Shown one piece after another: positions 1-6,411 of a DNA stretch of 9,333 bases. The stretch spans positions 1-9,333 of the forward strand of contig CAZKYN010000127.1 of the NCBI GenBank assembly GCA_964556675.1. Direction: 5' to 3'. A program made the translations under genes and the position numbers. Under the pieces are notes generated by a model. That model ran no database searches. It saw nothing but the letters and a program-made list of their open reading frames with translations, and was not told the DNA's origin. Every line of letters begins with the position of its first letter. The stretch's first letter is position 1. The stretch is from JBDKTK01 sp964556675. GTDB lineage: Bacteria > Desulfobacterota > Syntrophia > Syntrophales > UBA4778.

Positions 1-156
1 TCCCAGGAAATCCTTTATAAAGGCTTCCCTCTCCTTGAGGTATCTCCTGTATTCCCTGTCATCCGTATTGGCCACCTCGATCCTGAGGTCCGGGAGATAC
101 CTTTCCAGGATCGACCTGAGCATCTCCTCCTCATGTTCGGTCAGTTGAACCGGCAT
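1..156 (-). CDS. small conserved-type hypothetical protein (3' end cut by window edge)
   Basis: An open frame runs leftward from an ATG at 156-154 and leaves the window without a stop, giving 52 visible residues that begin MPVQLTEHEEEMLRSILERY. The start is supported by a good ribosome binding site, AAAGGAG, about six bases upstream. The protein is highly charged and looks entirely helical, with a Glu-rich N-terminus, a central DLRIEVANTD stretch and a KEREAFIKDFL tail. It resembles short (about 60-residue) uncharacterised proteins that I recall from environmental bacteria, so probably only a few residues are missing. No function can be assigned. It lies 27 bp behind the stop of the DUF3303-like gene on the same strand, so the two are probably co-transcribed. 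Confidence 0.75.
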   Translation of the reverse strand, partial: MPVQLTEHEEEMLRSILERYLPDLRIEVANTDDREYRRYLKEREAFIKDFLG

Positions 157-183
157 CTTTCGCTCCTTTCCAGCGGATTTAAT

Positions 184-441
184 TCACATTCCGAAAAGCT
201 CCTTGGTCCTGCCGATCGGGAATACCGGGAATATCTCGAAATCCATGATGTCCGCCCATTTCGCCCGCATCGCGATGAGCCCTTTCTCATCCGACTCGAC
301 GGCGTAAATGGTCCGGCATCCCTGCAGATCGTAAAGTTCCACATGGACCTTTACTTCCGCCGGCCATTGCCAGTTTGCGCCTCTTGTCCTCACCTCCCGG
401 TCGTCCTCGGGATTCCATGAACAGATCACCATCAAATACAT
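184..441 (-). CDS. DUF3303-like small protein
   Basis: This is a complete 85-residue protein on the minus strand. It opens with MYLMVICSWNPEDDREV and ends with a WADIMDFEIFPVFPI segment. That pattern fits the DUF3303 family: an N-terminal beta strand with a 'MVxxxxxPEdr' opening, a central 'gcrtiyaVEsDek' strand, and a C-terminal W-x-D-hydrophobic-x-F-E-hydrophobic-x-P motif, all in a compact dimeric ferredoxin-like fold. The biochemical role of the family is unknown. The start is set by a strong GGAAAGGAGG ribosome binding site just upstream of ATG 441-439. There is no signal peptide or membrane segment, so it should be cytoplasmic. It is likely first in an operon with the small gene at 1-156. 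The family call is from memory of the motif pattern and is fairly but not fully secure. Confidence 0.8.
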   Translation of the reverse strand: MYLMVICSWNPEDDREVRTRGANWQWPAEVKVHVELYDLQGCRTIYAVESDEKGLIAMRAKWADIMDFEIFPVFPIGRTKELFGM

Positions 442-492
442 GGCTCCCCTCCTTTCCTGTTTTTCGCATGCCGCTCCCGGCGCTGCGCCTGC

Positions 493-560
493 CCCGGCTA
501 CTTAGAAGATACAGGGTTGAAGCCGGGCGGTATATAAGCCCACACCTGATTTGACGGGCT
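493..560. repeat. two inverted repeats in the divergent intergenic region
   Basis: CCCGGCT (493-499) is mirrored by AGCCGGG (521-527) around a 21-nt spacer. A second pair, AGCCC (537-541) and GGGCT (556-560), follows after 9 bp. Both lie between the leftward DUF3303-like gene and the rightward Clp1-type kinase gene. They could be transcript hairpins or protein-binding sites. No T-tract follows either one on either strand, so a classical terminator is unlikely. Confidence 0.4.
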
Positions 561-605
561 GAATAGACTAAAATCATACCGGCAAAAACCATTAAGCTGT
601 TAGGG

Positions 606-634
606 TTTACAACGGCGAATATCTCTCGTAACAT
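606..634 (+). promoter_or_regulatory. possible sigma70-type promoter for the Clp1-type kinase gene
   Basis: TTTACA (606-611, five of six matches to TTGACA) is followed after exactly 17 bp by TAACAT (629-634, four of six matches to TATAAT). Transcription would start near 640-642, right at the ribosome binding site and about 12 nt before the ATG. That is an unusually short leader and lowers confidence. Confidence 0.4.
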
Positions 635-652
635 TTTCCTGAGGAGGGCAAG

Positions 653-1540
653 ATGCCGGCATCCCTGACAATCAGCAAGGAATGGGAAAAGCTCCTCCGG
701 GAACTCAGTTCCGGGAGGCACATGAGGATAATCTACGTACTCGGGGGAAGCGACCGCGGCAAGACGAGCTTCTGCAGGTATTTGTCGGAAGAGCTCTCGC
801 ACATATTTGTGACCGCCTACATCGATTGCGATTCGGGCCAGGCCACGATCGGGCCTCCCTCGACCATAGGTCTCAGCCTGAGGGCGGGGGGAAGGACGCG
901 GGAAGAGGTCTTCCTGAGGTTCGTGGGGTCGACAACTCCCGTGGGGCATATGCTTCCCGAGATCGTGGGCGCCCAGCGCCTCGTGGGCAAAGCAAACTCA
1001 TTCACCGCGCGCCGGATAATCATGGACTCCTCGGGATTCGTTTTTGGAGCGATGGCCTCCGAGTTCCAGTTCCAGTTCATAGACCTGATCAGGCCGGACC
1101 ATATTATTGTAATCCGCAGGGGTAATGAACTCGATCACCTGCTGTGCGGCATCCAAAAGAGAAAAGGCCTGCAGCTGCATTATCTTAATCCGTCCGCCTC
1201 AGTCAAGGCGAGGACGCCCCGGGAAAGGAGCGATTACCGGGCCGCGCGCATCAACGAGTATTTCCAGGGGGCGGCTCTGCAGAGCATTTCATATGAGAAC
1301 ATGGGCCTGCACGGCCGTGTTCCCGATTTGACGGACACCAGGGAGGAGTGGGACAACAGGATAATAGCTTTCGAAACAGCGGAGGTGTTCACCAGCGCCC
1401 TTGGAATCCTGAAATCAATCGACACGGCCGGACGGAAGATCTCGTTCCTCGCGCCTCCGTTCAATGCGGAGACGACTGCTTTCATCCATTTCGGCTCACT
1501 TTATATGGACAGTGCAGGGGAATGTCGCAGGTGCAAGTGA
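653..1540 (+). CDS. Clp1/Grc3-family polynucleotide 5'-hydroxyl kinase-like P-loop protein
   Basis: This 295-residue protein has the layout of the Clp1/Grc3 (CLP1_P) kinase family, whose members use ATP to phosphorylate 5'-hydroxyl ends of RNA or DNA. Visible motifs are a Walker A loop GGSDRGKT (31-38), the family's Walker B-type IDCDSGQ (57-63) followed by a PPSTIGL segment, a region resembling the family's 'fGxtSP.g' element (RFVGSTTPVGHMLP, 89-102), DSSGFVFG (125-132), an aspartate-led strand RPDHIIVIRR (147-156), and an arginine-rich lid RERSDYR (190-196). The C-terminal beta domain ends in FIHFGSLYMDSAGE (278-290), like the end of archaeal and bacterial homologues, so it appears full length. 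The AGGAGG site five bases before ATG 653 fixes the start. No signal peptide is present. It is separated from its neighbours by more than 200 bp on each side and is probably monocistronic. The family is fairly secure; the natural substrate is unknown. Confidence 0.8.
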   Translation: MPASLTISKEWEKLLRELSSGRHMRIIYVLGGSDRGKTSFCRYLSEELSHIFVTAYIDCDSGQATIGPPSTIGLSLRAGGRTREEVFLRFVGSTTPVGHMLPEIVGAQRLVGKANSFTARRIIMDSSGFVFGAMASEFQFQFIDLIRPDHIIVIRRGNELDHLLCGIQKRKGLQLHYLNPSASVKARTPRERSDYRAARINEYFQGAALQSISYENMGLHGRVPDLTDTREEWDNRIIAFETAEVFTSALGILKSIDTAGRKISFLAPPFNAETTAFIHFGSLYMDSAGECRRCK

Positions 1541-1762
1541 AATCCGGCTTGATTCCGGGCGGGACAGTCCTTAAGCAGGCTAATATTTCGGAACATCGCG
1601 GCACAGGTTAAAGGCGTCCGCGGCTTTATCCCATTACTGATGCCTTCCGGCAGGAACCTGATCCAAAATACGGCTATTCTCCCCTGAATATCAAAATCCC
1701 CCCGATATGTTCCTTGCCCGCAATGTACTTACTTAAAAATTATTGTCGGCAGGGATCACAAG

Positions 1763-2455
1763 ATGGATATCAATGGGTTGTTCGGCATACAGTCCGGGGC
1801 CGGACCGGACGAGATAAAACAGGCATACCGGGACCTGGTGCAGGTCTGGCATCCCGACAGGTTCGCCGGAAATCCGCGTCTCCAGAAAAAAGCCGAAGAA
1901 AACCTGAAAAGAATCAATACGGCCTATGCAAGCCTGCTGTCGTCACATTCGGGGCATTCGGGAGGAGGCCGCAATGCCGGGGCCCGGTCCGGGGCGCGAA
2001 CCGGCGTTGCCCGAGGGCAGACTGAAAAGGCCGGGGCGGCATTCTGGAGAAGGATGCTCCGGCATGCCTGCTCCAACCTGTTCAACAGCATTGCTCTGGA
2101 GTGTTCGGATTTCGGGCGGCCCGAGGCGGCCCGGCGCTTTTTTATCAGGTCGTTGGTAAAAAATCCGGGCAATACGGCGGCGCATTACAATTTCGGGCTG
2201 CTGAATTATGAGCTTGGCTTTTACCGGGAAGCTTTGAAATACCTCGACCGCGCCCTCGACCTCGACCCGGGATTCGCTGACGCTTATTACAGCAGGGGTA
2301 TGGCTTACTGGAAGGTCAAGGATTTTCGCGGGGCATCCCGGGACTTCACCAAAGCCCTGCAGCTCGATCCCGGCAACAAAAACGCCCTCATCCGCAGGAA
2401 TCTGTCCAATGTTTACGTGCAAAGGGAAAGATCTGCAAAGGCCCGCCGGACCTGA
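1763..2455 (+). CDS. J-domain protein with C-terminal TPR repeats
   Basis: The 230-residue protein begins with a J domain (about 1-62) of the pattern LFGIQSGAGPDEIKQAYRDL, with the diagnostic HPD motif at 30-32 (WHPDRF) and a helix III/IV region ending INTAYASLL. A Gly/Ser/Arg-rich linker (61-90) follows, then a W-x-R-R-M-L helix and three TPR-like units (about 103-136, 137-170 and 171-204); the last two have the canonical ALxxLDPG turn (LDLDPGFADAYY, LQLDPGNKNALI). J domains stimulate the ATPase of DnaK/Hsp70 partners, and TPRs bind peptides or proteins, so this is likely a specialised cytoplasmic co-chaperone that delivers a client to DnaK. It lacks the zinc-finger and substrate-binding domains of DnaJ itself. 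The ribosome binding site (AGGGA) is modest. It converges with the DUF4124 gene, with 38 bp between the stops. Confidence 0.9.
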   Translation: MDINGLFGIQSGAGPDEIKQAYRDLVQVWHPDRFAGNPRLQKKAEENLKRINTAYASLLSSHSGHSGGGRNAGARSGARTGVARGQTEKAGAAFWRRMLRHACSNLFNSIALECSDFGRPEAARRFFIRSLVKNPGNTAAHYNFGLLNYELGFYREALKYLDRALDLDPGFADAYYSRGMAYWKVKDFRGASRDFTKALQLDPGNKNALIRRNLSNVYVQRERSAKARRT

Positions 2456-2493
2456 TCCGCGATTAATCCGCCGTTGATCCGTTAATGATCCGG

Positions 2494-2931
2494 TCAGGAA
2501 GGGTCGTCAACCCCCCGGCGCAGCTTGTCCGCCCTGTTGAGCTTTTCAATCTGCTCCATCTGCTTTTCCTTTGAAAACTGCGCAGGTTTCCTGGCCTCGG
2601 CTTCCAGCCTCTCCGCTTCCTGATTGCGCCGCTTCTGAGCTTCCGCAGCATCCGCTTGTTTTTGCGCCTGCTCTGCTGCGATCTGCTCGGGGTTCTTTTC
2701 AGGCCTCTTTGCCCTGCCCTCCGGCTTTGAGTCCTGTTCCGGATGCGCATCTGCTTTTTTTTGCGAATCCCTGAAAATCGAAACCCTGGCTTTCGAGTTG
2801 GGCTTTTTATCGGTGATGATGAGCACGCCGTTTTTGTCCGTGTATTGGTAAATTTCCGCCTGCGATGCCGCTGTCAAGGCAAAAAGCGCCAGAACAGCTG
2901 CGCATGCAGACATAACTGATATTTTTTTCAT
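2494..2931 (-). CDS. secreted DUF4124-domain protein with charged coiled-coil tail
   Basis: I place the start at ATG 2931-2929, which gives 145 residues that open with a textbook signal peptide: MKK, a hydrophobic core (VMSACAAVLALFALTAA) and an A-S-Q-A cleavage site after residue 25. An upstream in-frame ATG at 3018 would bury this signal behind 29 unlikely residues. Residues 26-56 form a DUF4124 domain (EIYQYTDKNGVLIITDKKP), a short beta module common on exported proteins of Gram-negative bacteria. The rest (about 57-140) is rich in Lys, Glu, Gln and Ala without prolines in its core and should form an extended helix or coiled coil. The product is probably periplasmic. Function is unknown; DUF4124 has been suggested to bind envelope components, but nothing here proves it. 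The gene stands alone on its strand. Confidence 0.8.
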   Translation of the reverse strand: MKKISVMSACAAVLALFALTAASQAEIYQYTDKNGVLIITDKKPNSKARVSIFRDSQKKADAHPEQDSKPEGRAKRPEKNPEQIAAEQAQKQADAAEAQKRRNQEAERLEAEARKPAQFSKEKQMEQIEKLNRADKLRRGVDDPS

Positions 2932-3367
2932 TTTCTCGGCCTTAGCGGGTTGATTGAGATTTCGGTTGTTTCTGCGGAATACGTTTTGCACATATCCTGA
3001 AAACGGTTCGTTATGCAACTCCCTTTATCAAATATTTACTGCACTTTTGATTCTTAACTGTCCCGGCAATGCGTTAAGACTGTTTCTTAAGGACCTTGCT
3101 TCAGTTAAGGTTCCGGATTGCATCAGAGGGTCTGCACCTGGTTTTGCAGCAGAACGAACTCTGCCCGCTTCACAAAAAATGGAGAAATGTTGCTATATTG
3201 TTTGTTGAAGTATAAACGGCAGGCAGGGTTTGTCAAGCGGTATTTTGCAGATTTAGCAAAACTATGGGTACATTCGCTTGACTGCTATTTTGCTAATATG
3301 TTAGTAAAAAAGCAGATATCCGTATTTCAAAAAATCCAAACAAATTCCCGGCCGGAAGAAACCAGCA
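2932..3367. other. 436-bp AT-rich intergenic region, divergent promoters expected
   Basis: No convincing gene lies between the DUF4124 gene (leftward) and the diguanylate cyclase gene (rightward); the open frames across it show no recognisable domain and no matching ribosome binding site. Promoters for both genes should lie here. A TATAAA at 3211-3216 with a weak TTGCTA 15 bp upstream is one rightward candidate, but the spacing is short. The right-hand part (3232-3309) carries the inverted repeats described separately. A small CTGCA/TGCAG hairpin is also visible near 3132-3149. Confidence 0.5.
3232..3313. repeat. nested and tandem inverted repeats upstream of the diguanylate cyclase gene
   Basis: GTCAAGCG (3232-3239) is perfectly mirrored by CGCTTGAC (3275-3282). 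Inside that pair, TTTTGC (3243-3248) is mirrored by GCAAAA (3256-3261). Immediately downstream a second element, TTTTGCTAA (3288-3296) and TTAGTAAAA (3301-3309) around TATG, forms a 9-bp dyad with one T/G wobble, flanked by GCT (3284-3286) and AGC (3311-3313). The inner dyad and the downstream dyad share the half-site TTTTGC, suggesting two operator sites for one DNA-binding regulator. They lie 55-135 bp before the cyclase start codon, where a regulator would act. Confidence 0.5.
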
Positions 3368-4693
3368 ATGTCTGCTAAGAGCCAGTTAAGGGGAAAAAAG
3401 GATTTAAGTCTTTTCGACGTGGAAGACGCCTCCGACCGGGAGCCGGACCGGAATGAGGACTTTTTCCGGACCATTCTGTCCAACATTCTCGATTCGGTAT
3501 TGGTCCTCGATTGGGACGGCTCAATCCTGTATGCGAACAGGGCGGCATATGCCCTCGTGGGCCTGGAGGAAGATTCGGCGGTCGGGCTCAATGTCGTAAA
3601 TTTCATCCACCCCGATGACGTGCGTATTGTTTTCAAGGACCTGGAGCTGGTCAGGGAGGACCGCGGCGGGTTCCTGGCGGAATACCGGATTAAAAGCGCC
3701 AAAAAGGAATACAAATGGGTTGAGGGTCTGGGCAAAAAAATCCATATCCAGGACCGGCCTGTTGACATCGTAATCCTCAGAGATATTACGGAACGCAAAG
3801 AGGCCCAGAAGAAACTGCTCTCCAGCGAACTGAAGTTCCGGACCCTGGCGGAAACCACCCCGGCGGCAATATTCATCCACCAGGGAGAAAGGATTATTTA
3901 TTCCAACCCCGGGATGGAAGCCCTGACGGGCTACAGCAAGGAGGAGCTTGCCTCTGTACGCAGTTGGGACCTGATCCACCCGGATACAAGGGACCTGGCC
4001 AGGGAGTTGGCGCTCGCCCGTTTGGAGGGCCCTGTGGACCCGGTAAGATATGAAACAAAAGTCATCACCAAGCAGGGCGAGGAGAAGTGGGTGGACCTCA
4101 GCGCCGGCAACATTGAGATCGAAGGGAAGCCGGCCGGAATGGGAACCGCGCACGATATTACCGACCGGAAGAAGGCTGAAGAGACTATTTCCAGGTTGGC
4201 GTATTACGATCCCCTCACGGGCCTGCCTAACAGGCTTCTTTTCAACGACAGGCTCAGCATGGCAATCACGCGCGCCGAGCGTTTCCAGGACAAGATAGCG
4301 GTTTTCATGCTGGACCTGGACAAGTTCAAGGACGTCAACGACACCCTCGGGCACACGATCGGCGACCACCTGCTCCAGGCGGTGGCCGACCGCCTCAGCG
4401 TCTCCCTGAGAAAAAGCGACACGGTGGCGCGGATGGGGGGAGATGAGTTCATAATCTGCATCTCGGATCTGAAGGAGCACGGCAATCCCGCCCAGGTTGC
4501 GGAAAAGATCCTGGAAAACTTTATCGACCCTTTCACTTTCAGTTCACACGTGATCGCCATGAAATCAAGCCTGGGGATGGCGATCTATCCCGAAGACGGC
4601 ACAGACGGTGAGATGCTCATACGAAATGCCGATATAGCGATGTACCGGGCAAAACATTCGGGCGGGAACCGATATAAGCCATATTCCGAGTGA
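3368..4693 (+). CDS. PAS-PAS-GGDEF diguanylate cyclase
   Basis: This 441-residue cytoplasmic protein makes the second messenger c-di-GMP from two GTP. Two PAS sensor domains come first (about 28-147 and 152-272); each ends in the PAC-type sequence DITERK or DITDRK, and the first has the typical IHPDD element (80-84). The catalytic domain begins at DPLTGLPNR (281-289) and has the metal-binding stretch LDLDKFKDVND (315-325) and an intact GGDEF active site (357-361). The product-inhibition site RKSD (348-351) sits exactly five residues before the active site, so feedback control by c-di-GMP is expected. There is no EAL domain and no membrane segment, so input is probably a cytoplasmic signal or ligand sensed by the PAS domains; no cofactor can be read from the sequence. 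A GGAAGA ribosome binding site precedes ATG 3368. It is probably monocistronic. Confidence 0.93.
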   Translation: MSAKSQLRGKKDLSLFDVEDASDREPDRNEDFFRTILSNILDSVLVLDWDGSILYANRAAYALVGLEEDSAVGLNVVNFIHPDDVRIVFKDLELVREDRGGFLAEYRIKSAKKEYKWVEGLGKKIHIQDRPVDIVILRDITERKEAQKKLLSSELKFRTLAETTPAAIFIHQGERIIYSNPGMEALTGYSKEELASVRSWDLIHPDTRDLARELALARLEGPVDPVRYETKVITKQGEEKWVDLSAGNIEIEGKPAGMGTAHDITDRKKAEETISRLAYYDPLTGLPNRLLFNDRLSMAITRAERFQDKIAVFMLDLDKFKDVNDTLGHTIGDHLLQAVADRLSVSLRKSDTVARMGGDEFIICISDLKEHGNPAQVAEKILENFIDPFTFSSHVIAMKSSLGMAIYPEDGTDGEMLIRNADIAMYRAKHSGGNRYKPYSE

Positions 4694-4770
4694 CTCACTT
4701 CAGCATCTGCAATAAGTCCGAAAACTCCGCAGGCCTTTAGGACTGCATACCGGGCCCGCTTAAGAGTTTC

Positions 4771-4798
4771 TTGACAAAATCCAAATTGATAATAATAT
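4771..4798 (+). promoter_or_regulatory. sigma70-type promoter of the FGGY kinase gene
   Basis: A perfect TTGACA (4771-4776) is followed after 16 bp by TAATAT (4793-4798, four of six matches to TATAAT). Transcription would begin near 4805, giving a leader of about 45 nt before the TTG start at 4849. The longest possible open frame begins at the TTG that is itself part of this -35 box, so that start should be discarded. Confidence 0.7.
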
Positions 4799-4835
4799 CT
4801 GCCGCAATTTCCAGCCTTTCCGGAAATATTAAACT

Positions 4836-4851
4836 AGGAGATCCGCGATTG
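4836..4851 (+). promoter_or_regulatory. ribosome binding site that selects the TTG start of the kinase
   Basis: AGGAG (4836-4840) is followed eight bases later by TTG (4849-4851). The codons after this TTG read KKSHILAIDNGTQSVRA, the usual N-terminus of FGGY kinases. No ATG or GTG nearby fits as well. Confidence 0.75.
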
Positions 4852-6411
4852 AAGAAGAGCCATATCCTCGCAATTGATAATGGGACGCAGAGCGTCCGCG
4901 CCCTCATTTTCGACCTGAGAGGGAATATAATAGCGAAGAGCCGGGTCTTTATTGAGCCCTATTATTCAACACAGCCGGGCTGGGCCGAGCAGGACCCGGA
5001 ATATTACTGGCAATCCCTTTGCAAGGCGTGCCGCAGCATCTGGAAAATGGAGGGGGTCTCCCGGGAAGCGGTCGCCGGAGTGGCCCTGACCACCCAGAGG
5101 GCGACCATGATCAATGTCGATCGGGACGGAAAACCGCTGCGCCCGGCGATGGTCTGGCTTGACCAGAGGCGAACGAACGGCTTGAAGCCCCTCGGCGGTT
5201 TTTGGGGGCTGGCTTTCAAACTGGCGCGCATGTCGGAGACGATCTCCTATGTCCGGGCGGAAGCCGAGGCAAACTGGATAAACGCCCACGAGCCCGAAAT
5301 CTGGGAAAAGACATACAAGTACCTGTTCCTGTCAGGCTATCACACCTACAAGCTCACGGGCAGGTTTGTCGACTCGATCGGCTGCCAGGTGGGATACGTT
5401 CCTTTCGACTACCGGAAGCTCAAATGGGCCCCGTCGTATGACTGGAAATGGAAAGTGCTCCCCGTCAGGAGGGACATGCTTCCCGAACTCGTGCCGCCCG
5501 GCGGGAAACTCGGCGAGATCACAAGGCAGGCTTCCGAGGAAACCGGGATACCTGCCGGCCTTCCGCTGATCGCGGCGGCCGCCGACAAGGCGTGCGAAGT
5601 TACAGGGGCCGGTTGCCTGGAACCTAATATCGGCTGTATAAGCTTTGGGACCACGGCGACATTCAACACCACCCATAAGAAATATGTTGAAATTATCCCG
5701 CTCATCCCCCCTTACCCGGCGGCAATCCCGGGCTACCACAGCCTGGAGGTGCAGATTTACAGGGGCTTTTGGATGGTCAACTGGTTCAAGGACCAGTTCG
5801 GCCTCACTGAGACCCGGATAGCCCAGGAGCGCGGCGTCGAACCTGAAACAGTGCTGGACGGCATCGTCCAGGATGTGCCTCCCGGATCGATGGGGCTTGT
5901 CCTCCAGCCCTACTGGTCTCCCGGGGTGAAGGTGCCCGGACCCGAAGCCAAGGGGGCGATCATCGGTTTCGGCGACGTGCACAACAGGGCCCACCTGTAC
6001 CGGGCCATCCTGGAGGGCCTGGCTTACGCCCTGCGCGAGGGAAAGGAAAACAGCGAAAGGCGCAGCGGCGAAAGGATAACCGAGCTGAGGGTGGCAGGGG
6101 GCGGCTCGCAGAGCGACGCGGCCATGCAGATCACTGCGGACATTTTCGGCCTGCCGGCCTCGCGTCCCCACGTCTTTGAGACCTCAGGTCTGGGCGCCGC
6201 GATCGATGCAGCCGTGGGCCTGGGGATCTATCCCGGGTTCGAGACAGCCATAAAGGAAATGACCAGAACCGGCAAAACCTTCCTTCCCAATCCGAAAACC
6301 CGCGATATCTATGAAAAGCTGTATAACCGCGTTTATCTTCAGATGTACAGCAGGCTCAAGCCCCTGTATGAAGAGATCAGGTCGATTACGGGCTACCCGA
6401 GCGGGGGCTGA
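4849..6411 (+). CDS. FGGY-family carbohydrate kinase, substrate unknown
   Basis: Starting at TTG 4849 the protein has 520 residues, the normal FGGY size. These kinases phosphorylate sugars or polyols with ATP using two actin-like domains. Visible signatures are the N-terminal phosphate-1 loop DNGTQSVRA (10-18), the sugar-contacting WLDQR (103-107), the catalytic aspartate in AAADKACEVTG (243-253, Asp246), the phosphate-2 strand with SFGTTATFN (265-273), and the C-terminal AGGGSQSDAAMQITADIFG (416-434), which matches the second FGGY signature and the adenosine site. The general pattern recalls the YgcE-like branch, but no close match lets me name glycerol, xylulose, ribulose or gluconate as substrate. 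No transporter, aldolase or isomerase gene adjoins it, so context does not help. It has its own promoter, and its 3' end overlaps the opposing pyrophosphatase gene by 19 bp. Confidence 0.9.
   Translation: MKKSHILAIDNGTQSVRALIFDLRGNIIAKSRVFIEPYYSTQPGWAEQDPEYYWQSLCKACRSIWKMEGVSREAVAGVALTTQRATMINVDRDGKPLRPAMVWLDQRRTNGLKPLGGFWGLAFKLARMSETISYVRAEAEANWINAHEPEIWEKTYKYLFLSGYHTYKLTGRFVDSIGCQVGYVPFDYRKLKWAPSYDWKWKVLPVRRDMLPELVPPGGKLGEITRQASEETGIPAGLPLIAAAADKACEVTGAGCLEPNIGCISFGTTATFNTTHKKYVEIIPLIPPYPAAIPGYHSLEVQIYRGFWMVNWFKDQFGLTETRIAQERGVEPETVLDGIVQDVPPGSMGLVLQPYWSPGVKVPGPEAKGAIIGFGDVHNRAHLYRAILEGLAYALREGKENSERRSGERITELRVAGGGSQSDAAMQITADIFGLPASRPHVFETSGLGAAIDAAVGLGIYPGFETAIKEMTRTGKTFLPNPKTRDIYEKLYNRVYLQMYSRLKPLYEEIRSITGYPSGG

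Noticed and set aside
551..574. promoter using TTGACG at 551 with TAAAAT at 569
   Set aside because: The spacing is only 12 bp, too short for sigma70; no acceptable -10 box lies at 16-18 bp.
287..949. 220-codon leftward open frame across the Clp1-type kinase start
   Set aside because: It runs antisense through the start of a well-supported kinase gene and through the DUF3303-like gene in another frame; its Arg/Pro/Gly-rich translation is typical of a shadow frame in GC-rich DNA.
1609..1628. terminator hairpin after the Clp1-type kinase gene (TAAAG/CTTTA)
   Set aside because: The stem is only five pairs plus two after a G-G mismatch, and no T-tract follows.
2456..2493. bidirectional terminator between the converging J-domain and DUF4124 genes
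   Set aside because: The 38-bp gap has repeated GATCCG words but no proper dyad followed by a T-tract on either strand.
2954..3208. 84-codon rightward open frame between the DUF4124 and cyclase genes
   Set aside because: It overlaps the DUF4124 start region, lacks a credible ribosome binding site and has a composition unlike a real protein (mixed Cys/Leu/Phe with no domain).
3521..4480. 319-codon leftward open frame antisense to the cyclase
   Set aside because: It is a shadow of the PAS-GGDEF gene, whose motifs are all in the plus frame.
5332..6171. 279-codon leftward open frame antisense to the FGGY kinase
   Set aside because: It is a shadow frame; no domain is recognisable and the plus frame carries every FGGY signature.
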